Shown here piece by piece: positions 12,017 to 21,983 of a stretch of 64,000 bases of DNA (positions within the stretch are counted from its first letter, which is position 1; every line of letters begins with the position of its first letter). Where the stretch lies: assembly GCF_030052815.1 (NCBI RefSeq), contig NC_079503.1, positions 43,690,735-43,754,734 of the forward strand, in the 5' to 3' direction. The stretch is from Hevea brasiliensis (lineage: Eukaryota > Streptophyta > Magnoliopsida > Malpighiales > Euphorbiaceae). The position numbers and the translations under genes were made by a program. The notes beneath the pieces were generated by a model, which was given only the letters and a program-made list of their open reading frames with translations, had not been told where the DNA came from and ran no database searches.

Positions 12017-14186
12017 TGGTGCACAACATTAACCAAATCCAATTTAAATCACAATTCATAAGTCATGTAAATAGTGGATACTTAAAATCATAATTAAATT
12101 CAAGACAATAATTGTCAACAAGAATTTAAACTCCATTTCTCAATATCACAATAATTTTCCATAAGTCAGATCAGGTTTGAATTCAAAAGACAGTATATGT
12201 CAATGAGAGTTTAAATCCATTTCACAATCTCACAATACACATCAATAAATCACACACACAGCTTAATCATGATCCATAATTCAATTCATCCCAAAGCCGA
12301 TGGCTAATGAGGTATTCAATTCATCCCAAAAGTCGATGACTAATGAGGAATAACATGGCTAGCTAGCAAAAATATGAGTACTCATTCTATTCGTCCTCAA
12401 CAGCACACACCTCAACACTTCACCAGAGAGAATTCAATTCATCCCACTAGACAAGCTAGAGAGGAATACAATCAATATACATGATAGCTGTGGTTTCAAA
12501 CCATTTCTAATGCTTTTAATCAATAAGTATCCATCAATGTCATTCAAACCATTTTTCACGATTTCAAACAATTCAAAATATTATTCAATCAATAAAAAAT
12601 CATCAAACACATTTCCACAATTTAAAATAATGATATACAAATAATCAATATTTATTTCCATTGAAAATAGTTCAAAAGAAACAGTTGTTTGTGCACAAAC
12701 TCTGATATTTGTCTCCTGGTCTTGACTCAGTATTTCTTTCCCTTTTGCTGAGTCCTTGTTAACTGAGAAACACAATTTGAAGTGTTTCAGTACCAAATTA
12801 AACTATCTCTATCGATAGGGTTTGGTAAATAATGCACTGAACTCAATTATTCGCTTAATCACCTAATATACCGACCCTCGATGCGTTTTAGGTAAATTAG
12901 GTTTTAGTGTCGTTAATAAGTCACACTCGATAGGGTTTTAGGTTTGGTATGTTTTACCAAAGTCATTTCCTCGCTTAGTGCATTTTAATGCAAATTCTTT
13001 GGATCGAACACTGGTTTGACCTAACCGGACGATCTAGTTCCCTCGGTTTTCGGGTCTCGGTCGAAACTACAAACTTGTAGATCTAGGTCTTATTGCACGC
13101 GGTGCAAAATTTCAAGTCAATCCGAGTTAAGTAGACCAAGTTATGGTCATTACACTATTGCTGGTCAAATGGTACCATTTTAGGTCAATTTTAGGTCAAA
13201 GTGGTCAATTCTGGTTCGGCCAGTTTTTGGACCCGAACTTGTGCAAGTTGTTTGACTTGCTTATGGTCATTTCTGGGCTTTGGTGTCTTCATAAGACTTG
13301 TAGATATGGGTCGTAACTATTCTTGGTCAAAATTTCAGGTCAATTGGACCTGGTTTGAGTGAGTTATGGCCTAAACACTCACTGCTGCCCAATTGGTCAT
13401 TTTTCAGGTCCTAATTGCATCTAATCCGAATTGGTCAAATTTTTAGGTCACCTTGCAAGCAGAATTTTGGCATGGTTTCTCAATGAAAGTTGGCACATTT
13501 TGTGCCTAGTTTCACCTCAAATTGGTCTCATACTAATTGAGGTTACACATTCAAGGTTATAGGCCAAAATATACACTGCCCTCAATATGCATTACACATC
13601 CCAACTTCAAACACATTATTTACCTTGCAAGGTTTACTTCCATACCCTACCAAACTGTTTTGGCACATTACCAACAACATTTACTACATTACATTAGCAT
13701 TATTTTGGGCAGATTCCAATCACCATCAACACACCAATTATCATTCACAATCACAATTCTAAGTACCATTACAATTACACCTAAACACTACAAACATTAC
13801 ATACACTTTACAACTTTAATTTACATACTTAACATCAATCCTTCTAGGTCAATATGCTGCCCACACTTCCTTCAATATACACCCTTTCTCAAGTGTCCAC
13901 AAACTGCCACAAATCACTCATCAACATCACATTGCCGTACCATAAGTTAATTTCCATCAAAGTGTATAATTCACCATATATACATGCATTAAATCACTAG
14001 GTTACTAAATCACCATGAACAACATTATTTCTCAACAATTATATGCACAATTTCCTCATCAAAAACGTGACCATGGCTGTCCAAAATGACAACAACAATA
14101 ACCCATCAAACTCAAAATTTTCCTTCACCAAACTAATACCCATAACATGCACATAAACTTTAACAAAGAAATTCTCAAAATTATGA

Positions 14187-14195
14187 ACTTACCTT
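14187..14195 (-). promoter_or_regulatory. C1 splice-donor-like site
   Basis: The minus strand reads AAG|GTAAGT, the plant 5' splice consensus, with first intron base 14192 at +868 of the LTR. The same position is occupied by a donor-like site in every full LTR here. Confidence 0.6.
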
Positions 14196-15199
14196 ATGCT
14201 TGGAGCTTGTTAAACCTTGCTTAAACTTCCCAAAATTGGTATCAATATCTTCCTTGTGATGTGTAGACAAAGTTTAATGAAGGACACTAAGAGAATGGAG
14301 TTGAAAATGGAGGATGGATCAAGCTTTGCCCAAAACGGCCATGGAGGTTTTGTGTTCTTCAATTCGGCATTCTTGAGAGAATATGAGGAAAATGGAATTT
14401 CAGATGGTGAGTGGACCATATCAGCCACATTTCAATATTAAATTAATCCTATAGTGGTCCACTAAGAAGAATTAAATCATATATTAAGTTAACTTTCCCA
14501 TAATCCACATTTAACCCATGATTTCCACTATTTATTTTAGGTACCACCAAATTAATTTTTCATTTCATTTTCTAAGTGTAATACTAATTATTTTTAATGG
14601 ACATTTAGGTCAAAAGACACTTTGGGATGTCGAATGACCATAATGTCCTCGTCGTGGTTTTCCGATTTTTCTGAATAATCGTATTTTGTCCTGCTTTTTC
14701 GATTTCTCACTTTTCTTTGTACTAATTATTTAATTTTTCTTTGATCTTTCTAATGATATTTACTCTTCAACAATGGTCTATTTAAGTCCTAAAAATGTTT
14801 CCCAGGGTTCCCCGCAGTCCAGGGCTAGTCAACGGTCCACGCCGTGACTTCCCGGTGCGGTCACCCATCGCTAGGTTTCCCGGCTCACTTACTCGGTTAC
14901 ATTTCTTTGCTATGATTTTTCCTTTGTTTTTCTTTTCTTGTATTTCATTATTTTATGTCTCCTCACTCATATTGAAGTACGGTTCTAGGCATCCTAGCTG
15001 TCCGGACAACACTGGTCACCGGAGCAGTAGAACGCCCTACCGAACTTAGGGGTGTTACATTTATTATGAAATAATGAAGTTATAAAACACAATATATTAA
15101 TATTTAATGATATTATGTGCCCTTGTATTGCCTAGACATGTGTGTTAGATTGGATAGTTTGGCATGCCAATAGGGTATTGTTTTAGCAGTACTGCGAAA

Positions 15200-15279
15200 G
15201 GCTTTATGCCTATATTCATGGCTTTGTGCCCGTATTCACGGCTTTATGCCCGCATTCATGGCATTATGCCAACATTCAT
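15200..15279 (+). repeat. D 5' LTR minisatellite, 20-bp unit
   Basis: Four 20-bp units start at 15200, 15220, 15240 and 15260, each of the form GGCWTTRTGCC...ATTCAY. A fifth, longer derivative follows. Confidence 0.88.
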
Positions 15280-15857
15280 GGCTTTTACGCCCGATTATGT
15301 GTTATCATGGCTCTTTAGCCATACTGACTGCATACGTGGTTGACGTTCTGCGTCCCATGGTATGACGGCCCGAGGCACCGCGGTGTCCAGAGCCAACGAC
15401 CCGTTATCCAATTTAGTCAGCCTGTCGTAGGTTACTTGGGCAATGTAATTTATTGAAATAAATTAAGACTATTAGTAATTAAAAATATTAGAAATCAAAT
15501 AAATGAGTTAATAAGACTTCAAAAGAATTAGTTACAATTATGAAATGATCCAAACCACATAAAAATTGTTAAGTAAAATGATAAAAGAGTTGCAAAAATA
15601 GGTATAACTTAACTAAATATTTTAAATGTACCTTCTATTTCCATATAAATATAAACTGAGTATTTTTATTAATTCTAATGTTGTACATTATTACTGTGAA
15701 TTTCGGAATTAAACGCTTCCAAAGCGAAACAAATGAGAACAAAAGATAATTAATATTAGACACATTATATTAAATTAAATTGATTCTTAAATATTCAAAT
15801 TATGCTTCGTTCTTTTTTTATTTGTATATTTTATTTTCTTGTTCTATTATTGCACCA

Positions 15858-15898
15858 CTAAGCAGCAATGCTTAGCGCGATGGATTTGTTTCTCGCAG
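15858..15898 (+). other. D 5' LTR hairpin
   Basis: CTAAGCA (15858-15864), loop GCAA, TGCTTAG (15869-15875). The second hairpin is damaged here (TCTCGCAG instead of CCTCGCGCAG). Confidence 0.7.
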
Positions 15899-16565
15899 TA
15901 CTTTGACTAAGATTTTTTGGAGTCCAGATCTGCGTATGGTCGGAGTATTCAAGGTTGTCACCTCCTCAGCAATGCATGTAGATAGGGCCCGTATAGATCA
16001 TATTTTGTATTTAGTATAAAATGCTAGATATTGTATTATAATGTAGATTATGAGCAGGTAATTAATAGAAATGTAATGTAATTTAATAAATTAGCTTTTT
16101 CATATGTAATTAATTTATATATCATGTAAATTATGAAATTATGTAAATTAAAGAAATTTGAAAATTTTACTTATGTGATTTGAGCATGAATGAGATTGTA
16201 TGGATTCGAAGACAGATTTGAAATATATAGATAATGCATGGAAATGAATATGAAATTGAGATATATGAATGAGATGTGAATTATGAGATGGTTATGAAAA
16301 TAATTGATGGTTATGAAAATAATTGATGAGATTTTATTTGTAAAATATTATTGAAACTTTCAAACAGGTAAATAGTAAAATATGTCAACTGGTAATAAAA
16401 TAGGGGAAACTCCGCTGGTTTCTCCATCGAAAAATAATTAATATTAAAATATAACGAGATCAAAATATGAAAGGAATAAAGTAAGATAAGATAGGGTGCT
16501 CCGGCACCGAATTTAGCACACTTTGCTTGGCTACACTGTAGTCGGGTGAGGGGTGTTACATTTAT

Positions 16566-16577
16566 TGGTATCAGAGC
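16566..16577 (+). other. D primer-binding site (initiator tRNA-Met)
   Basis: TGGTATCAGAGC, five bases after the LTR end, complementary to the 3' end of plant initiator tRNA-Met. It primes minus-strand DNA synthesis. Confidence 0.93.
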
Positions 16578-16661
16578 GCGGTTTAGGCGTTCCTAGGCAT
16601 AGACAGATAGAATAAGATTGTGTGCATGACATGCATTGCATTCATATGAGTCGAGGTGACA

Positions 16662-16693
16662 CTAATGCAGATCTATTTTCTTGGTTATTTTAG
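16662..16693 (+). promoter_or_regulatory. D predicted branch point and splice acceptor before gag
   Basis: CTAAT (16662-16666), a T-rich stretch, then TTATTTTAG ending at 16693, nine bases before the gag ATG. The same layout precedes gag in A1, A2, B and F. Confidence 0.6.
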
Positions 16694-16701
16694 GTTAAGG
16701 T

Positions 16702-17580
16702 ATGGACTCAGAATCACAGAGGGCAGTAGAAAAAGAAGTAGTAAGCCGTATTCCGACTGGGAGTGATAATGGAAATCGGGGAGATCCTGCTCCACTAGTG
16801 CAAGAGGTGCCTGTACAACCCCAACAGGCCTTGTTTGAGCAGATGACTGGATTCTTTCGATAGATGACAGGGGTTATTCCACCATTGTCTCAGCAGAAAT
16901 CACCTCTAGGAAAAATTAGGAAGTATGGAGCTGTAGATTTCAATGGCAGAAAGGAAGATGATTCTTCAGCGGCTGAGTATTGGTTAGAAAGGACTGAAAG
17001 AGTCCTGCAGCAGCTCCATTGCACACCAGAACAGAGTTTGGAGTGTGCAGTTTCATTGTTACAAGAAGCTGCATATCGATGGTGGGATGTTGTAATCAAG
17101 GTATTGCCACCAACTGACGTAACTTGGGAATTCTTTCTGATAGAGTTCAGAAAGAAATATATTAGCTGTATTCATGAAGAGGAACAGAAGAGGAGTGGTG
17201 ATCATCAAAAGAGGAAATTTGGACAATCTAGTAATAAGAGACCGAGAGAACAGCTAAGTCAGACATCTGATCAAAGTAGGAGATCTAGACCCAGGCCTAT
17301 ACACAGAAGAGATCAACCAGAAACACTAGTAGTGAGTGCGCTAGGATTAGCAAGAAAATGTGGTCATTGTAACAAGTGGCATAAAGGTGAATGTAGGAGA
17401 TTGACTGGAACCTGTTATAGATGTGGGGCCATAGACCATCGTCTGAAAGATTGTCCTAAGAAGAATTTACCACGGACCTGCATGCAGGTCGTGGAAGGAC
17501 CAAGTACAACAGTAACACCACTTCCAAATGTTACCCAAGTCGGAGAGGAACAAGAAGCCCCAGATGTGAATTTGAGGTAA
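16702..17580 (+). pseudogene. D gag remnant with zinc knuckles
   Basis: The frame starts with ATG at 16702 (MDSESQRAVEKEV, like the F gag start MDPSSQRAVEEEV). It meets one TAG at 16861-16863 and is then open for 238 codons to TAA at 17578-17580. It shows the gag core (SAAEYWLERTERVLQQL, AAYRWWD, EFRKKY) and two knuckles: CGHCNKWHKGEC and a canonical CX2CX4HX4C (CYRCGAIDHRLKDC). Compared with F, about 90 residues after EFRKKY are missing in frame. Gag forms the particle and binds RNA. The frame stops just where the protease would begin. One C-to-T change explains the internal stop. Confidence 0.88.
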
Positions 17581-17762
17581 AGTATTTCCTTTATGATATG
17601 CCTAAGTGTATAATAATAGATTCAAAAAAAAAAAAAAACTAAATAGTACCATATATACAAAAGAAGTAGACAGATGGAGTAATAGAAAGGTAAAAGAATT
17701 ATCTCAGAACCTAAAACACCCAGTAAATTTCGAGGATGAAATTTAAATTAGAGGGAAAGAGT
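17581..17762 (+). other. D interior tail and polypurine tract
   Basis: There is no coding sequence. A run of 13 or more A (from about 17625) is followed by a short AT-rich part and a purine tract AGAGGGAAAGAG directly before the 3' LTR. The segment AAATTTCGAGGATGAAATT before it is shared with the pol-LTR junctions of F, B and G, so it is the genuine element end left after loss of pol. Confidence 0.75.
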
Positions 17763-18304
17763 TGTAACACCCTCTCGGTAGCAACTCCGTACATTCTACT
17801 GTTCCGATGACCGGTGTCGGTCCGGACAGCTAGAACATCCGGAAAAATAATTAGACTAAAGTCAGGAACCATAATTAACTCAAATATTAATAAGAAAAGT
17901 TTAGGAAAAATTTTAGAAATAAAATACAACCAAGTTAAACGAGCCGGGGCCTAAGCGATGGGTAACCAGAGGGAAGTTGCGGTTCTCGCAACGAGGAGCC
18001 CTAGACCCGGGGAAAAATTCATAAAATAATTTTTGGGACTCCAGAGAAGGGTCATTGAGGTTCCTATGGCATTAGAATGCCAAGAAAATATTTAGAAAAA
18101 TTTTTCAATCGGTACAGACAATTTTGATCCGTTAAGCCAAACGGAAGGCATTTTGGTCATTTCGCCTTCAAAGACGATTTTTGGCCTACTTGTCCAGTTA
18201 AGTAAATAATTATTATGATCTAAAATATAAATAAATATTGCTAAAAATTGAATTGAAAATGACTAGAGAAAAGAAGAAAAGAAAATGAAAGAAAATACCT
18301 AATT

Positions 18305-18324
18305 ATGACATCATATGATGTCAT
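18305..18324 (+). promoter_or_regulatory. D 3' LTR perfect 20-bp palindrome
   Basis: ATGACATCATATGATGTCAT is its own reverse complement. It contains two TGACATCA-like half sites of bZIP type. It lies 543 bp into the LTR, upstream of CCAAT and TATA-like sequence. Confidence 0.5.
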
Positions 18325-20629
18325 TAAAAATCTATCCACCAATCACAATTTGTTAAACTCATTAAAAGAGATAAAAGTGATCAAAAATTTGAAAAACCAA
18401 TCTGCATCTTCAACCTTTGGGCAGCCTAAAAAACGTTGAGAGAGAGAGAGAGAAGAGGTTCCACCATTAAAGCTCCCTTAAGCTTCATTTCCCACTTCAA
18501 ACCACCTCAAAACCTTGTCCTCCCTTCACTAAAAATTTCCCTTACCACTAGAGCAAGACTTGGGCAGCAATTAGAAGAAGAGAAAGTGGAAGAAAGTGAG
18601 GTGTGAACAAGCTTAGAAAATCACCAAAGAGGTTAGTGCCATAACCTTTGCTTTTACATCTTTCTAATCATGAATTTGAGCTAAGTTAAGTTAAAAATTT
18701 GACAAAAATTGAATTAATGAAGCATGGTTATATTCCATGAAGTTTTGGCAGCCTTGACATGAGTTAGGGTTAGGAGAAATCTTTGGTTTAAAGTGACATA
18801 TTGCTACCTCTCTTATAAATTATATGATTAGTATAGCAAATTAGGAGTGGGATGCATGAATTGGAGGCTTGGTCAATTAGGGTTAGGGTTTTGGAGAGAA
18901 ACTTGGACCTTGCTTAGGTAATGGTGAATGAACATTTTAATGGTCAATTAGTGACCATTTGAGGTAAGTTGACCATGACTTAGAGTGAATTATAGCATTG
19001 CAAACTAGTTTGGTATGCTGCCTAGAGTAACCAGCAGGGTGGCTGTGATTCCAGCCCACTTGGACAGCCATAACTTTGGCTGTGTAGGTTCAATTGGTAT
19101 TTGGCCAATTGGACATGAAACTAGACACATAATGGCACAATTTTGCTGAAGAAACCATGCCAAAAAGACCAAAGCAAGTGGACCAAAAGTTGGCCCCAAT
19201 CCGGGTACCCTGTAAGCCAATTCTGCAGAATGACCAAATGAACAGTAGCTGTTCATTTGGCCATAACTCACTGTAGAAATGGTCAATTGACCTGAAATTT
19301 TTACAGCAACAAGATAAGACATAGAAAAACAACTTTCATGAAGAAACCTATCCCAAATTATGGCCAGAACCCATCCAACAAGGCAGTGGCAGTCACTGTT
19401 CATGTTACTGTAGATGTGGTAATTCTGCAGTTTTTCCAATCCGGCCAGCTGTGGTTTTTGGAGCATATCTTACAAAACTCCAAATGGAGTGATTCAAAAA
19501 AGGAAATTCAACTAGACAAAATAAGGAACAACTTTCATGTTTGCCATTTCTTCAAATTCCCACTGTAACAGTGCTTAATGGAACAATAAACTTAGGCTTC
19601 AAAAACTGAAATTTCTGCCCTCTTGGTTTTAAGTTAGAAATTGTAATGGTGACCAATTCCAACAAGTTTTGAATGCAAAATGTGGTATGTTGGGTGTGTT
19701 AAAACCAATGTACCTATTTTCTATCCAAAAGTCAACATTTTTGTTGACCAATAAGGTGAATAGTGACACCAAAACTTGAAAATTCAAAATTTGAAATTAG
19801 AAATGCATCTAGGGGACTTTAAATTGCAATTGGCAATTAATACTAGCAAATGTAAAACTAAAAATGTGGGATCTTGGTGTAATTAGAATTAATATATCCA
19901 TTAAGTATAAAAAGGTCAACATTTTGGTTGACTAGTAAGGTGAATAGTAATCAAAATGATTAGTAAATTAAGATGAAAACCTAGAACCAATTCTAAGCTT
20001 AAATGCTTAGAATTGTATGACAAATGTAGACTATGCATCCTAGTGAAAATTGTTAAAAAGGAATTAAGGCCATAAATTTGAAATCCATGAAATATTCATG
20101 GATTACTTAAAACATGAAAAATAAGTCACCTAATTGATGTGAATAGATAGCTAGGGCTTATATGCCCATCACAAATGGAATTCATAAAATATTAATAACT
20201 CAACTTGAAATATAAAAATCTGTAATTACATAAGTAGATTCTTGAATGTATATATGAGAAGGGGAAAAATGTTTTGAATACAATGGTACATGTGAACCAT
20301 TGTTTAGAATTGTGATTAGTATGAATAACATAATGAATGAATAAATGAACCATATTAATGTATGAATGAGACATTAGTTCTCATTATTATAGAGAGGAGA
20401 AGTATTTTGAGTACAACGGTATAAAAGGATAATTGATGTGAATTGTGATCATATAAATGATCAAAAGAATGTATGAATTATAATTGAAATTTATTATGAA
20501 ATAATGAAGTTATAAAACACAATATATTAATATTTAATGATATTATGTGCCCTTGTATTGCCTAGACATGTGTGTTAGATTGGATAGTTTGGCATGCCAA
20601 TAGGGTATTATTTTAGCAGTACTGCGAAA

Positions 20630-20709
20630 GGCTTTATGCCTGTATTCATGGCTTTGTGCCCGTATTCACGGCTTTATGCCCGCATTCATGGCATTATGCC
20701 AACATTCAT
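20630..20709 (+). repeat. D 3' LTR minisatellite, 20-bp unit
   Basis: Four 20-bp units in register with the array at 15200-15279. Unit number is the same in both LTRs. Confidence 0.88.
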
Positions 20710-21287
20710 GGCTTTTACGCCCGATTATGTGTTATCATGGCTCTTTAGCCATACTGACTGCATACGTGGTTGACGTTCTGCGTCCCATGGTATGACGGCC
20801 CGAGGCACCGCGGTGTCCAGAGCCAACGACCCATTATCCAGTTTAGTCAGCCTGTCGTAGGTTACTTGGGCAGTGTAATTTATTGAAATAAATTAAGACT
20901 ATTAGTAATTAAAAATATTAGAAATCAAATAAATGAGTTAATAAGACTTCAAAAGAATTAGTTACAATTATGAAATGATCCAAACCACATAAAAATTGTT
21001 AAGTAAAATGATAAAAGAGTTGCAAAAATAGGTATAACTTAACTAAATATTTTAAATGTACCTTCTATTTCCATATAAATATAAACTGAGTATTTTTATT
21101 AATTCTAATGTTGTACATTATCACTGTGAATTTCGGAATTAAACGCTTCCAAAGCGAAACAAATGAGAACAAAAGATAATTAATATTAGACACATTGTAT
21201 TAAATTAAATTGATTCTTAAATATTCAAATTATGCTTCGTTCTTTCTTTATTTGTATATTTTATTTTCTTGTTCTATTATTGCACCA

Positions 21288-21329
21288 CTAAGCAGCAATG
21301 CTTAGCGCGATGGATTTGTTTCCTCGCGC
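21288..21329 (+). other. D 3' LTR double hairpin
   Basis: Hairpin 1: CTAAGCA (21288-21294), loop GCAA, TGCTTAG (21299-21305). Hairpin 2: GCGCGA (21305-21310) with TCGCGC (21324-21329), followed by AGGTAC. Confidence 0.75.
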
Positions 21330-21983
21330 AGGTACTTTGACTAAGATTTTTTTGGAGTCCAGATCTGCAGAAGTGGCTGGAGTATTCAAGGTTGTCACCT
21401 CCTCAGCAATGCATGTAGATAGGGCCCGTATAGATCATATTTTGTATTTAGTATAAAATGCTAGATATTGTATTATAATGTAGATTATGAGCAGGTAATT
21501 AATAGAAATGTAATGTAATTTAATAAATTAGCTTTTTCATATGTAATTAATTTATATATCATGTAAATTATGAAATTATGTAAATTAAAGAAATTTGAAA
21601 ATTTTACTTATGTGATTTGAGCATGAATGAGATTGTATGGATTCAAAGACAGATTTGAAATATATAGATAATGCATGGAAATGAATATGAAATTGAGATT
21701 TATGAATGAGATGTGAATTATGAGATGGTTATGAAAATAATTGATGAGATTTTATTTGTAAAATATTATTGAAACTTTCAAACAGGTAAATAGTAAAATA
21801 TGTCAACTGGTAATAAAATAGGAGAAACTCCGCTGGTTTCTCCGTCGAAAAATAATTAATATTAAAATATAACGAGATCAAAATATGAAAGGAATAAAGT
21901 AAGATAAGATAGGGTGCTTCGGCACCGAATGTAGCACACTTTGCTTGGCTACACTGTAGTCGGGTGAGGGGTGTTACTGCCAT

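Larger units (their letters stand above)
11361..15059 (-). mobile_element. C1: solo LTR (3699 bp) in the D 5' LTR
   Basis: On the minus strand it runs from TGTAACACCCCTAAG (15059) to GGGTGTGACA (11361). It is flanked by the exact 5-bp duplication TTTAT (11356-11360 and 15060-15064), and the 3' LTR of D shows the empty site near 20489, so the borders are certain. It holds no coding sequence of its own. Landmarks: donor AAG|GTAAGT with first intron base 14192 (+868) and the double hairpin 11977-12016. Open frames inside it (for example 13537-13950) match nothing and are LTR sequence. Confidence 0.96.
8642..16560 (+). repeat. D 5' LTR, interrupted by solo LTR C1
   Basis: It starts TGTAACACCCTC and ends GAGGGGTGTTACA, then PBS. 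The LTR proper is 8642-11360 plus 15065-16560; C1 and one target copy fill the gap. The first 120 bases show six differences from the 3' LTR, mostly transitions, and other stretches are identical. A 23-bp segment present in the 3' LTR near 20143 is missing here near 11026, and a 21-bp stretch is duplicated near 16300. The donor position reads GAT|GTTAGA (9511), weaker than in the 3' LTR. Confidence 0.93.
8642..21978 (+). mobile_element. D: gag-only, non-autonomous LTR retrotransposon
   Basis: D has two LTRs of almost equal length (4215 bp after removing C1, and 4216 bp), a 1202-bp interior (16561-17762) with PBS, gag remnant and polypurine tract, and a 5-bp target duplication GCCAT (8637-8641 and 21979-21983). 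The last LTR base is T instead of A. There is no protease, RT, RNase H or integrase, so the element must have been copied by enzymes supplied by a relative. F is the closest relative in the window by gag start and LTR start. D interrupts A1 pol exactly between the protease-RT linker and RT. Its LTRs are still alike over long stretches, so it is younger than A1. Confidence 0.92.
17763..21978 (+). repeat. D 3' LTR (4216 bp, uninterrupted)
   Basis: Reference copy for family D. Landmarks: 20-bp perfect palindrome 18305-18324, TATA-like sequence near 18362-18377, donor AGAG|GTTAGT with first intron base 18632 (+870), about 195-bp modules from 19068, minisatellite 20630-20709, double hairpin 21288-21329. 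It is followed by target copy GCCAT and A1 pol. The empty site of C1 is at about 20489. Confidence 0.94.

Noticed and set aside
13537..13950. 137-codon frame in C1
   Set aside because: Low-complexity AT-rich LTR sequence on the strand opposite the element; no motif.
15200..15310. CRISPR-like array
   Set aside because: Head-to-tail units without unique spacers, in plant LTRs; a minisatellite.
17620..17640. A run as the tail of a LINE, SINE or processed pseudogene
   Set aside because: It lies inside the D interior before its polypurine tract, with no target duplication around it.
19005..19466. 153-codon minus-strand frame in the D 3' LTR, repeated in other LTRs
   Set aside because: Similar frames in several LTRs follow from the shared module sequence. 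They break by frameshift between copies and start at no conserved ATG.
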